Assembly: GCA_937858235.1 (NCBI GenBank)
Contig: CALLZZ010000453.1
Coordinates: 1 to 9,766 of the forward strand
Origin: an uncultured Clostridia bacterium
Lineage (GTDB): Bacteria > Bacillota > Clostridia > Oscillospirales > Oscillospiraceae
Direction of reading: 5' to 3'
Length of the DNA: 9,766 bases
Shown here: piece after piece, positions 1-5,811 of the stretch
How positions within the stretch are numbered: position 1 is the stretch's first letter
How the letters are laid out: every line of letters begins with the position of its first letter
Translations under genes and position numbers: made by a program
The notes under the pieces: generated by a model
Told to the model about the DNA's origin: nothing
Seen by the model: only the letters and a program-made list of their open reading frames with translations
The model's database searches: none

Positions 1-144
1 TCGGCTGCAAGGGGTTCAGGAATCGTTGTTCTGTTTTCTACTGTCAAAGAAGCGCGTGTATCCGTTCATTTCAGCAAGACAAGCCGTGAAACAATGAACG
101 ATAAAATATTGAGGCTTGTAAAAAACGAGGCGGCAAAGCCATGA
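1..144 (+). CDS. TnpW-like transposon-encoded protein, C-terminal end (start outside window)
   Basis: The first frame is open from base 1 to a TGA at 142-144 and gives 47 residues. The C-terminal half has the pattern VSVHFSKTSRETMNDKILRL followed by VKNEAAKP. I recognise this from memory as the conserved core of the small TnpW proteins of Tn4451-like and related clostridial elements; no search was run. The molecular role of TnpW is not established. It is usually found close to a large serine recombinase, and here the recombinase gene starts 97 bases downstream on the same strand, after its own promoter. The beginning of the gene is cut off by the window edge, so its length and start are unknown. 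The first ten or so residues are less family-like. Confidence 0.65.
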   Translation, partial: SAARGSGIVVLFSTVKEARVSVHFSKTSRETMNDKILRLVKNEAAKP

Positions 145-164
145 GCAGGAAAAATATTTGCGTC

Positions 165-185
165 GGGGCGTTGAAAAAGCGCCCC
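165..185. promoter_or_regulatory. Palindrome enclosing the recombinase -35 box
   Basis: GGGGCG (165-170) and CGCCCC (180-185) form a perfect 6-bp inverted repeat. The 9-base centre (171-179) begins with TTGAAA, the -35 hexamer of the recombinase promoter. Symmetric arms around a -35 box are a common operator arrangement, so this could be a repressor or autoregulation site. It could equally be a simple hairpin with no role. The dyad is seen in the sequence; the function is inferred. Confidence 0.45.
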
Positions 186-199
186 GTTCGCGGTATAAT
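171..199 (+). promoter_or_regulatory. Sigma-A type promoter of the serine recombinase
   Basis: TTGAAA (171-176), a 17-base spacer and a perfect TATAAT (194-199) form a near-consensus housekeeping promoter. It lies 42 bases upstream of the recombinase ATG. The AAAGGAG ribosome binding site at 229-235 sits 6 bases before that ATG. The promoter lies after the TnpW-like stop codon, so the recombinase can be transcribed independently of it. Confidence 0.75.
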
Positions 200-241
200 A
201 TGGGTACTGCAAATGAGCCGTTTGCCTGAAAGGAGCAATCC

Positions 242-2053
242 ATGAACAGGCAGACAGGCAACGAAAAAATCACGGCTTTGTATTCCCGGTTGAGCCGTGA
301 TGATGAATCCATCGGGGACAGCTTATCAATCGTAAATCAAAAGGCAATGTTGGAAAAGTACGCCGCGCAAAACGGCTTTTCTAACATTGCCCATTTTTCT
401 GATGACGGTTATTCGGGCGGCAACTTTGACAGGCCCGACTGGAAAAAGCTGATTGAGGAAATCGAAAAAGGAAATGTCGGAACCGTCATTTCCAAAGATA
501 TGTCGCGGATAGGCCGCGACTATCTGCAAACGGGCTTTTACACCGAAGTCTTTTTCAGGGAAAAGAATGTCCGCTTTATCGCCATAGCCAACAATATCGA
601 CAGCGCAAACCGCGAGAGCGGCGAGTTTGCCCCCTTCCTCAATATCATGTCGGAATGGTACTTGCGTGACGCGAGCCGCAAGGTAAAAGCCAGCCACAGG
701 GCGCGGGGCATGAGCGGCAAGCGGCTGACCTTCAAGGCCATATACGGCTATATGCCCGACCCGAACGACAAGGATAAATGGATAATCGACCCCGAGGCCG
801 CGCCTGTTGTGCGGCGCATATTCGCCCTTACCATAGAGGGGAAAGGCCCCACGCAGATAGCGCGGATACTGCATGATGAAAAGATAGAACGCCCCTCTTA
901 CTACCAGTACAAAAAAGGGATAGTCAACTATGAAAACAGCTACGACCATTCCGAGCCTTACGCATGGAGTACCAACACCATAGCGCATATCATTGAAAGG
1001 CCGGAATACATGGGGCATACCGTGAATTTCCGCACCTACAAGGACAGCTACAAGGATAAAAAGGCAAAGGAAAATCCGAAAGAAAACTGGGTAATCTTTG
1101 AGAACACCCACCCCGCTATTATCGACCCCGAAACGTGGGAAACGGCGCAGCGTTGCCGCAAGACGGTACGCCGCACCGACCACGGCGAAGCAAACCCATT
1201 GACAGGATTAGTATTCTGCGCCGATTGCGGCGCGAAGCTGTATAACCACAGGCAGCCATATCCCACAACCCAAATCAATAAAAAAGGCTATGTTTGCAAC
1301 CGCCCGCCGAAAGACGTTTATACCTGTTCCACCTACAACCTCACGGGCAGAAAGTATAACCGGCAATGCACCAATCACCAAATCCGCACCGTAGTTTTGC
1401 GAGAACTTGCCCTTGACGCTATCAAATCGGTAAGCGGCTTTGTGAAAACCAACGAAGCGGAATTTGTGAAGCAGGTTCGAGAAACCTCAGAAGTACGGCA
1501 GGAGGAAACGGCGAAATCCCATAAACGGAAAATCGCCAAAGAGCAAAAGCGGATTGCCGAACTGAATACCTTAATCCGCAGGATTTACGAGGACAACGTA
1601 AGCGGCAAGCTGACGGATAAACGCTTTGAACTGCTATCGCAGGAGTATGAGCAGGAGCAGACGGAACTGGAGCAATCCATAGCGCGGTTACAGGCTGAAC
1701 TGGACAGCTTTCACGCCGACAGCGCGAGAGCCGATAAATTTATCGAGTTGGTAAAACGGCACACCGATTTTTCCGAACTGACCCCGCAGATGATAGCGGA
1801 GTACATAGAAAAAATCGTGGTGCATGAAGCGGACAAGTCAAGCGGGGAACGGCAACAGCAGGTAGATATTTACCTGAACTTTATCGGCAAGTTTGAAGTA
1901 CCCGCGCCAGAGCCGACCGCCGAAGAAATCGCCGCAGAGGAAAAGGCGCGGCGCAAACGGGAGCAACGGCGCGAAGCGCAGCGACGATATGCCGCCAAGC
2001 AAAAACAGAAAGAGCAGGAACAGGGAAAACAGGCACGGAAGAAAAGCACATAA
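242..2053 (+). CDS. Large serine recombinase (resolvase/invertase type with DUF4368-like tail)
   Basis: Site-specific DNA recombinase expected to excise and integrate the element through a serine-DNA intermediate. The N-terminal resolvase fold covers about residues 8-155: the YSRLS motif places the catalytic serine at about S18, with R16 beside it. The conserved KDMSRIGRD stretch (85-93) gives active-site arginines R89 and R92. A recombinase domain follows (about 165-310, with the typical YGY and IERPEYMG motifs). Next is a zinc ribbon with C326/C329 plus downstream cysteines (C352, C362 or C376). A coiled coil covers about 405-490, and a DUF4368-like segment about 505-555 (SELTPQMIAEYIEKIVVHE). 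The last 45 residues are highly charged. The 603-aa length fits the TnpX/TndX class. The start is supported by AAAGGAG at 229-235. A strong terminator follows the gene, so it appears monocistronic. Confidence 0.93.
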   Translation: MNRQTGNEKITALYSRLSRDDESIGDSLSIVNQKAMLEKYAAQNGFSNIAHFSDDGYSGGNFDRPDWKKLIEEIEKGNVGTVISKDMSRIGRDYLQTGFYTEVFFREKNVRFIAIANNIDSANRESGEFAPFLNIMSEWYLRDASRKVKASHRARGMSGKRLTFKAIYGYMPDPNDKDKWIIDPEAAPVVRRIFALTIEGKGPTQIARILHDEKIERPSYYQYKKGIVNYENSYDHSEPYAWSTNTIAHIIERPEYMGHTVNFRTYKDSYKDKKAKENPKENWVIFENTHPAIIDPETWETAQRCRKTVRRTDHGEANPLTGLVFCADCGAKLYNHRQPYPTTQINKKGYVCNRPPKDVYTCSTYNLTGRKYNRQCTNHQIRTVVLRELALDAIKSVSGFVKTNEAEFVKQVRETSEVRQEETAKSHKRKIAKEQKRIAELNTLIRRIYEDNVSGKLTDKRFELLSQEYEQEQTELEQSIARLQAELDSFHADSARADKFIELVKRHTDFSELTPQMIAEYIEKIVVHEADKSSGERQQQVDIYLNFIGKFEVPAPEPTAEEIAAEEKARRKREQRREAQRRYAAKQKQKEQEQGKQARKKST

Positions 2054-2072
2054 ACCAAATATTGACCGCGAA

Positions 2073-2112
2073 AAGCGGCTTACTCACAAAACAGGGTAAG
2101 TCGCTTTTTTTT
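2073..2112 (+). terminator. Intrinsic terminator after the recombinase
   Basis: AAGCGGCTTAC (2073-2083) pairs with GTAAGTCGCTT (2096-2106), an 11-bp stem with one G-T pair, followed by eight consecutive T (2105-2112). It lies 20 bases after the recombinase stop codon, as expected for a rho-independent terminator reading rightward. Confidence 0.85.
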
Positions 2113-2135
2113 GCGCCCAAAACCGAAAAGAGATT

Positions 2136-2378
2136 TTACACATGGCACTTATGCGCCGTTATTATCGTGAAACTATGAGCGTTAATTGTTATCACAACAT
2201 TATCGACAGACACATACCAATTCTTCCCTTTTCTGATTATATCATCAGCGTTTTCGATTTTCCGCTTGCACCATTCAATAACATCCGCAGTATCTAAATC
2301 TATATTTTTCCGAACACGCTCAACGCCTAATTCTGTTGAGTGTATTTTTTCAAGATTGAGTAATAACTCATTTTTCAT
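2136..2378 (-). CDS. DUF3781 family small protein
   Basis: An 80-aa protein of unknown function. Features typical of DUF3781, as I remember the family, are the N-terminal LEKIHSTELGVERVRKNI, a central DVIEWCKRKI and the tail RKGKNWYVSVDNVVITINAH. The protein is predicted soluble, with no signal peptide or membrane segment. It is transcribed leftward, towards the recombinase terminator, and divergently from the DUF3847 gene. The start is supported by a purine-rich stretch upstream, GAGG running into a G tract (complement of 2384-2391), 5 bases before the ATG. Genes of this family often ride on mobile elements, so this is probably cargo. No function is claimed. Confidence 0.75.
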   Translation of the reverse strand: MKNELLLNLEKIHSTELGVERVRKNIDLDTADVIEWCKRKIENADDIIRKGKNWYVSVDNVVITINAHSFTIITAHKCHV

Positions 2379-2460
2379 TTTGTCCCCCCCCTCAATATTA
2401 AATTAAGTCTACCATAACTATCATTCAAAAACCACCAAAATTTGAAAGGAGCAAGACCAC

Positions 2461-2820
2461 ATGGCAAAGACCAAAACCGAAAAAATAGCGGATATTCAAG
2501 CGCAGATTGAACAACTAAAAAATCAAGAAAAACGGCTTATGCAGCAGCAAAAAGAGCAGGAGCGCAAAGACAGGACGAAACGCCTTTGCAAGCGCATGGG
2601 ACTGCTGGAAAGCATGTTGCCTGACACCATACCACTCACAGAAGAGCAATTCAAAATCTTCCTTGAAAGAACCATCATCACCGAACACAGCCGCCATATA
2701 CTCACTGAAATCCAAGCGGGGCATATCAATCCTATCCTATCAAACACCGCAGGAACGGCGCAGAGCAACGGCGCGGAGCGGGAGCAGGACGGAGACAACG
2801 GCGCAAGGGTAACGGGGTAA
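2461..2820 (+). CDS. DUF3847 family protein, likely mobilization accessory
   Basis: A 119-aa basic protein. Residues 1-45 are a highly charged Lys/Gln/Glu-rich predicted coiled coil (heptad-like IADIQAQIEQLKNQEKRL). A compact conserved segment follows at about 42-85 (KRMGLLESMLPD and LTEEQFKIFLERTI). The tail from about 95 is low complexity and rich in Gly, Ala and Asn. This is the DUF3847 pattern, which I know as a frequent neighbour of MobA/MobL relaxases in clostridial elements. The start is supported by GAAAGGAG at 2446-2453. The gene ends only 20 bases before the nic core of the oriT. This position, size and charge suggest a relaxosome accessory protein comparable in role to MobC of IncQ plasmids. 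That role is inferred, not shown by sequence similarity. Confidence 0.8.
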   Translation: MAKTKTEKIADIQAQIEQLKNQEKRLMQQQKEQERKDRTKRLCKRMGLLESMLPDTIPLTEEQFKIFLERTIITEHSRHILTEIQAGHINPILSNTAGTAQSNGAEREQDGDNGARVTG

Positions 2821-2840
2821 CGTCCCTGCCCCCAAACCCG

Positions 2841-2879
2841 AAGGGCGCACTTATATACCACATTCATGTGGTATGTGCG
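2841..2879 (-). other. oriT: Origin of transfer (oriT), IncQ/RSF1010-like nic region
   Basis: Read on the minus strand, an inverted repeat ATACCACAT-GA-ATGTGGTAT (2874-2855) is followed almost directly by TAAGTGCGCCCTT (2853-2841). TAAGTGCG/CCCT is the nic core of IncQ plasmids such as RSF1010/R1162, where an inverted repeat also lies just 5' of nic. By analogy the nick falls on the minus strand between 2846 and 2845. The outer arms CGCAC (2846-2850) and GTGCG (2875-2879) also pair. The relaxase at 4386 is of the matching MobA family. Transfer from this nick would lead leftwards, so DUF3847, DUF3781 and the recombinase enter first and the relaxase gene last. The motif is seen directly; nicking and direction are inferred from IncQ biology. 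Confidence 0.82.
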
Positions 2880-2893
2880 GCCTGCCGGCGGCG

Positions 2894-2915
2894 TTTTGTG
2901 CCTGTCGGCACAAAA
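2894..2915. repeat. Perfect 9-bp hairpin next to oriT
   Basis: TTTTGTGCC (2894-2902) and GGCACAAAA (2907-2915) are perfectly complementary around the 4-base loop TGTC. No T-tract follows in either direction, so it is a poor terminator. It lies 15 bases beyond the outer oriT arm. It may be an accessory oriT structure, or a weak terminator for the minus-strand cargo gene ending at 2968. Confidence 0.55.
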
Positions 2916-3379
2916 GGAAACGGCGGGGGAATGTACTTTTCACGCACCTTCCTTCTATACAGTATGCTCATTTTGAATATGTTAATGTTACAATTCCATC
3001 TGCTTTTATTACATCAAATTGGGCATTTTCTGCAAATGCTACTTGCCATCCCTCTTTGGATGTGAAGTCTATGCTGTAGCCCAGATTACTGCTATAGCCA
3101 AGTATACTTGCCACCACCTTATCATCTTTAGCAAATAGCAAGTGTACCATTCCTTCGTTAATGTTATTCTCTTTAATATCAGCACTTTTAAATCCAATAA
3201 TGTCCTCAATTTCCTCTTTGCTTGAATAAGCTCCAAAGGTATAAAGGGTGTCCCATTCAAAAGGAATGACATCATTTAATTGTACGGTTTGATTATCAAT
3301 AGAGCGTATTGAATTTTCTAACTTTTGATTATTGATAAATATTATCGGATTACCAATTATAAAATACCCTACTACGCTA

Positions 3380-3396
3380 GGCCTTGTTTGTAAAAT
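3380..3396 (+). repeat. IS left terminal inverted repeat
   Basis: The 17 bases are the exact reverse complement of 4211-4227. The outer end abuts the TA duplication. Confidence 0.9.
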
Positions 3397-3401
3397 AAAA
3401 G

Positions 3402-3430
3402 TTGCCTAAACACTGGAATTCCGGTAAACT
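3402..3430 (+). promoter_or_regulatory. Putative transposase promoter
   Basis: TTGCCT (3402-3407), a 17-base spacer and TAAACT (3425-3430) resemble a sigma-A promoter. The transposase ATG is only 6 bases after the -10, and no Shine-Dalgarno sequence is visible. Transcription would begin at or near the start codon, suggesting a leaderless or very poorly translated message, which would keep transposition low. A GGAATTCC palindrome lies in the spacer (3415-3422). Confidence 0.45.
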
Positions 3431-3436
3431 GAACTC

Positions 3437-4197
3437 ATGAGAAGATATGAGTTGACAAACGAAGAATGGGAACGGATAGAGCCCCTGCTTCCGCCTGAAA
3501 AAACGGGGCAGAAGGGTCGTCCCCGCAAGAGCAATAGAACGATGCTGAATGGGATGCTGTGGATCGCCCGCAGCGGGTGCCAGTGGCGAGAATTGCCGGA
3601 GCATTACGGGAAGTGGCAGGGAGTCTACACTCGCTTTCGCAAGTGGCGCAATGATGGGACTTTAGAAAATGTGTTTCGGGCGCTCAGCAACGATGCGGAT
3701 ATGGAAAACTTGAGCATTGATTCCACCTCTGTCAAGGTGCATGAAAGCGCCAATGGAGGCGTAAAAAAGGGCAATCCAAGGCGGTAGGTCGTTCCCGTGG
3801 AGGGTTGAACACAAAGCTCCACACGATTGTGGATGGGTTGGGGAACCCCGTAGAGTTTCTGCTCTCCCCCGGAAATGACCATGACTCTGTACATGCCGTT
3901 ACATTACTGTCTAAAGTCCCTCTTAAGGGGTGTAATGTGTTGGGCGATAAGGCTTACGGCGCTGAAAAAATTAGAAGCCACATTACGGAGCATGGTGCCA
4001 CCTATACAATTCCACCCCAATCCAATGTCTCAAACCCGTGGGATTGCGACTGGTGGCTATACAAAGAACGTCATTTAGTGGAATGCTTTTTTCAAAAGCT
4101 GAAGTGGTTTCGCAGAGTAGCAACCAGGTATGACAAGAGGGACGATTCCTTTCTTGCTTTCGTTCACCTTGCTTCTATCGCCATTTTGGTGAAATAG
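3437..4197 (+). CDS. IS5-family DDE transposase made by -1 ribosomal frameshift
   Basis: Transposase that cuts and joins the IS ends. Phase 1 runs 3437-3787 (116 aa, HTH-like N-terminus MRRYELTNEEWERIEPLLPP). The second phase is open through a TAA... TAG-free stretch to the stop at 4195-4197. A slippery heptamer A-AAA-AAG at 3763-3769 allows a -1 shift that joins residue 111 to GQSKAVGRSRGGLNTK, giving a 253-aa fusion. The catalytic triad is D95 (SIDSTSV), D171 (GDKAYG) and E216, and the IS5 signature Y-2-R-3-E-6-K is exact at Y209, R212, E216 and K223. Without shifting, the phase-1 product carries only the first Asp and would be inactive, possibly a regulator. A TTG at 3805 opens the second phase but has no good binding site, so separate translation is unlikely. 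The fusion length fits the family. Confidence 0.9.
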
Positions 4198-4210
4198 CAC
4201 AGATTCTTCA

Positions 4211-4227
4211 ATTTTACAAACAAGGCC
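4211..4227 (-). repeat. IS right terminal inverted repeat
   Basis: The 17 bases are the exact reverse complement of 3380-3396. The outer end abuts the second TA at 4228-4229. Confidence 0.9.
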
Positions 4228-4298
4228 TAATTAAAGTTATACAAGCCAAAATAATAATGGCTATCTTTGTTTTCTTTTTCATAGTGACCTCCTAATTC

Positions 4299-4304
4299 AT
4301 TATA
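4299..4304 (-). promoter_or_regulatory. Possible -10 box of the interrupted cargo gene
   Basis: On the minus strand TATAAT occurs 16 bases upstream of the ATG at 4282, with AGGAGG between them. No good -35 hexamer is visible at 16-18 bases, and that stretch overlaps the hairpin at 4319-4353. Only the -10 is supported. Confidence 0.4.
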
Positions 4305-4318
4305 CAAATATTGTTCAT

Positions 4319-4358
4319 TCGCCCTTGCCTAAATTATAACAGGCAAAGGGCGATTTTT
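4319..4358 (+). terminator. Hairpin with T-run in the relaxase leader (terminator or attenuator)
   Basis: TCGCCCTTGCCT (4319-4330) pairs with AGGCAAAGGGCGA (4341-4353), a 12-bp stem with one bulged A and a 10-base loop, followed by five T (4354-4358). It meets the criteria of a rho-independent terminator for rightward transcription and lies 28 bases before the relaxase ATG. It either ends read-through from the DUF3847/oriT side or limits relaxase expression as an attenuator. Confidence 0.6.
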
Positions 4359-4385
4359 CAATTCCGCAAGAAAGGAGCGCGTCGC

Positions 4386-5792
4386 ATGGCTATCTATCAT
4401 TGCAGTATCAAAATCATCAGCAGGGGCAAAGGCAAATCCGCAGTTGCCGCCGCCGCTTATCGGGCAGGGCAAACCATCACAAACGAATATGACGGAATCA
4501 CCCATAACTACACCCGCAAGGGCGGCGTAGTCCATACCGAGATTTTACTACCCTACAATGCTCCCGCCGAATATGCAAACCGTGCCATTTTGTGGAACGC
4601 CGTGGAGAAAATCGAAAAGGCGAAAAACTCACAGCTTGCGCGGGAAATTGAACTTGCCCTGCCTGTTGAATTGACGAGGGAGCAAAATATTTCCCTTGTC
4701 CGCGAATATGTAAATCAGCATTTTGTATCGGCGGGAATGTGCGCCGACTTTGCTATCCATGACACAGGCGGCGGCAACCCTCACGCCCATATCATGCTGA
4801 CCATGCGGCCTTTTGCGCAGGGCGGCGCATGGGGCGCGAAGCAGAAAAAAGACTACATTCTTAACCCGCAGGGCAACAAAATCTATGACCCCAAAAAGCG
4901 GCAATACAAATGCAAATCCATTCCCGCCACCGATTGGAACGAGCAGACCAAAGCGGAGGAATGGCGGCAAGCGTGGGCTGATTGTGTCAATTTCATTTTA
5001 GAAAAACAAAATCATGCGGAACGCATAGACCACCGTTCCTATGAGCGGCAAGGGATAGAGCAAATCCCCACCGTCCATTTAGGCGTTGCCGCTTTCCAGA
5101 TGGAGAAGCGCGGAATCGCCACCGAGCGCGGCAATATGAACCGCGAAATCGAGGTTACAAATCAGCGTTTGCGGCAGTTAAAGGTGCGTATCTCCAAACT
5201 GCAAAACTGGCTGAAAGATGAAATGGAAAACACCGAGCCGCTCACCCTTGCCGACATTATTTCAAACATACTTTCAAGGCGGGAGCAGACAGGTAAATCA
5301 GACCGCTATCAAGCTATCGGCAATCTGAAAGCCGCCGCAAAAATGCTGAACTTTTTACAGCAAAATCAGATTATGGACATGGCGGGGCTTGATGGACAGT
5401 TTAAGTCCATGATTGGGGAGCAGATTGATATTCGTGATAAACTCAAACCCATTGACAGGCGTCTAAAGACCTTGACCGAGCATATTGGGCAAGCCGACAT
5501 TTACCTAAAATATAAGGAAAAAAAAGCATTGACGGTTTCGGAGCAAACCCTATTTACGGCAGCAAATACCTATCTCAAAGGCGTGATGAACGGCAAAACT
5601 ACCCTGCCGACAAAGGCGTGGAAAGCGGAATACGCCGAGTTGACCGACAAGCGGAAAATACTTAACCAAAGGTATGTTGCGCTCAAAGACAAGGTTAGAG
5701 AAGCCGAGCAAATCCGCAAGAGCGTTTACAGTATTTTGCGGCAGGAACAGCGCGAACAGCAAACGCACAGGGCGCAGGATATGGAATTATAG
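4386..5792 (+). CDS. mobA: MobA/MobL family relaxase
   Basis: DNA relaxase that nicks oriT and pilots the single strand into the recipient. I place the start at 4386 because AAAGGAG (4371-4377) lies 8 bases upstream and MAIYHCSIK matches the family N-terminus. The frame is open further upstream only through the leader hairpin. The product is 468 aa. The catalytic tyrosine is expected at Y25, the same position as in RSF1010 MobA. The metal-binding histidines are H125 (FAIHDTGGG) and H133/H135 (NPHAHIM). The block IDHRSYERQGIEQIPTVHLG (about 214-233) closely matches RSF1010 MobA. Residues about 250-468 are Lys/Glu/Gln-rich and helical. No C-terminal primase domain is visible, unlike the RSF1010 protein. 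Its partner site is the IncQ-like oriT at 2841-2879. The gene converges on the M56 gene. Confidence 0.92.
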   Translation: MAIYHCSIKIISRGKGKSAVAAAAYRAGQTITNEYDGITHNYTRKGGVVHTEILLPYNAPAEYANRAILWNAVEKIEKAKNSQLAREIELALPVELTREQNISLVREYVNQHFVSAGMCADFAIHDTGGGNPHAHIMLTMRPFAQGGAWGAKQKKDYILNPQGNKIYDPKKRQYKCKSIPATDWNEQTKAEEWRQAWADCVNFILEKQNHAERIDHRSYERQGIEQIPTVHLGVAAFQMEKRGIATERGNMNREIEVTNQRLRQLKVRISKLQNWLKDEMENTEPLTLADIISNILSRREQTGKSDRYQAIGNLKAAAKMLNFLQQNQIMDMAGLDGQFKSMIGEQIDIRDKLKPIDRRLKTLTEHIGQADIYLKYKEKKALTVSEQTLFTAANTYLKGVMNGKTTLPTKAWKAEYAELTDKRKILNQRYVALKDKVREAEQIRKSVYSILRQEQREQQTHRAQDMEL

Positions 5793-5811
5793 TAAAAGGC
5801 AATTAACGCGC

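Larger units (their letters stand above)
3380..4227 (+). mobile_element. IS5-family insertion sequence, IS427-type, complete
   Basis: An 848-bp element with perfect 17-bp terminal inverted repeats, GGCCTTGTTTGTAAAAT at 3380-3396 and its complement at 4211-4227. The repeats also match in AAG further inside. It carries one transposase read from two overlapping phases with a slippery A6G site, the standard organisation of the IS427 group, and the length is normal for it. Both ends and the catalytic residues are intact, so it appears potentially active. It sits in the membrane-segment codons of a minus-strand cargo gene. Confidence 0.92.
3378..4229. repeat. TA target-site duplication flanking the IS
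   Basis: A TA dinucleotide at 3378-3379 and another at 4228-4229 directly flank the inverted repeats. Duplication of a short TA-containing target is typical of the IS427 group of the IS5 family. Removing the IS with one TA restores the interrupted frame, which supports the exact boundaries. Confidence 0.8.
2968..4282 (-). pseudogene. Small membrane-anchored protein gene interrupted by the insertion sequence
   Basis: The gene begins at the ATG at 4282-4280, preceded on its strand by AGGAGG with a 5-base spacer. It reads 18 codons, is broken by the IS at 3380-4227, and resumes to a TGA at 2968. Joining the flanks with one copy of the TA duplication gives one uninterrupted 154-aa frame. The product starts MKKKTK, followed by a single hydrophobic segment (about residues 7-27). 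The stretch ILAC might be read as a lipobox, but the hydrophobic run continues past the cysteine, so a membrane anchor is likelier. The outer part (about 28-154) contains PFEWDTLYTFGAYSSKEEI, an Asp/Lys-rich stretch and a GWQVAFAENAQFDVIKADG region, and looks like an extracytoplasmic soluble domain. I do not recognise the family. Insertion inside the membrane segment should abolish the product. The gene lies between oriT and the relaxase gene in the opposite direction, so it was probably acquired as cargo. Confidence 0.8.

Noticed and set aside
63..118. Overlapping inverted repeats (CGTTCATT/AATGAACG and CAAGCC/GGCTTG) as an attachment site
   Set aside because: They lie within the coding sequence of the TnpW-like protein and are short, so chance and coding constraint explain them.
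16..312. Minus-strand open frame over the left end
   Set aside because: It overlaps the TnpW-like frame, the recombinase promoter and the recombinase start, and its protein looks random.
326..1183. Long minus-strand open frame (285 codons) opposite the recombinase
   Set aside because: It lies wholly within the recombinase gene, has no ribosome binding site or recognisable domain, and is explained by codon bias of the real gene.
2855..2874. Palindrome ATACCACAT-TC-ATGTGGTAT as a repressor operator
   Set aside because: No promoter lies on it, and its place directly 5' of an IncQ-type nic core explains it better as part of oriT.
3805..4197. Second transposase phase as a separate gene starting at TTG 3805
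   Set aside because: It lacks the first catalytic Asp and a binding site. The slippery heptamer and the family organisation favour a frameshift fusion.
4311..4385. Upstream extension of the relaxase by 25 codons
   Set aside because: The extra stretch runs through the leader hairpin, has no binding site, and the family N-terminus MAIYH begins at 4386.
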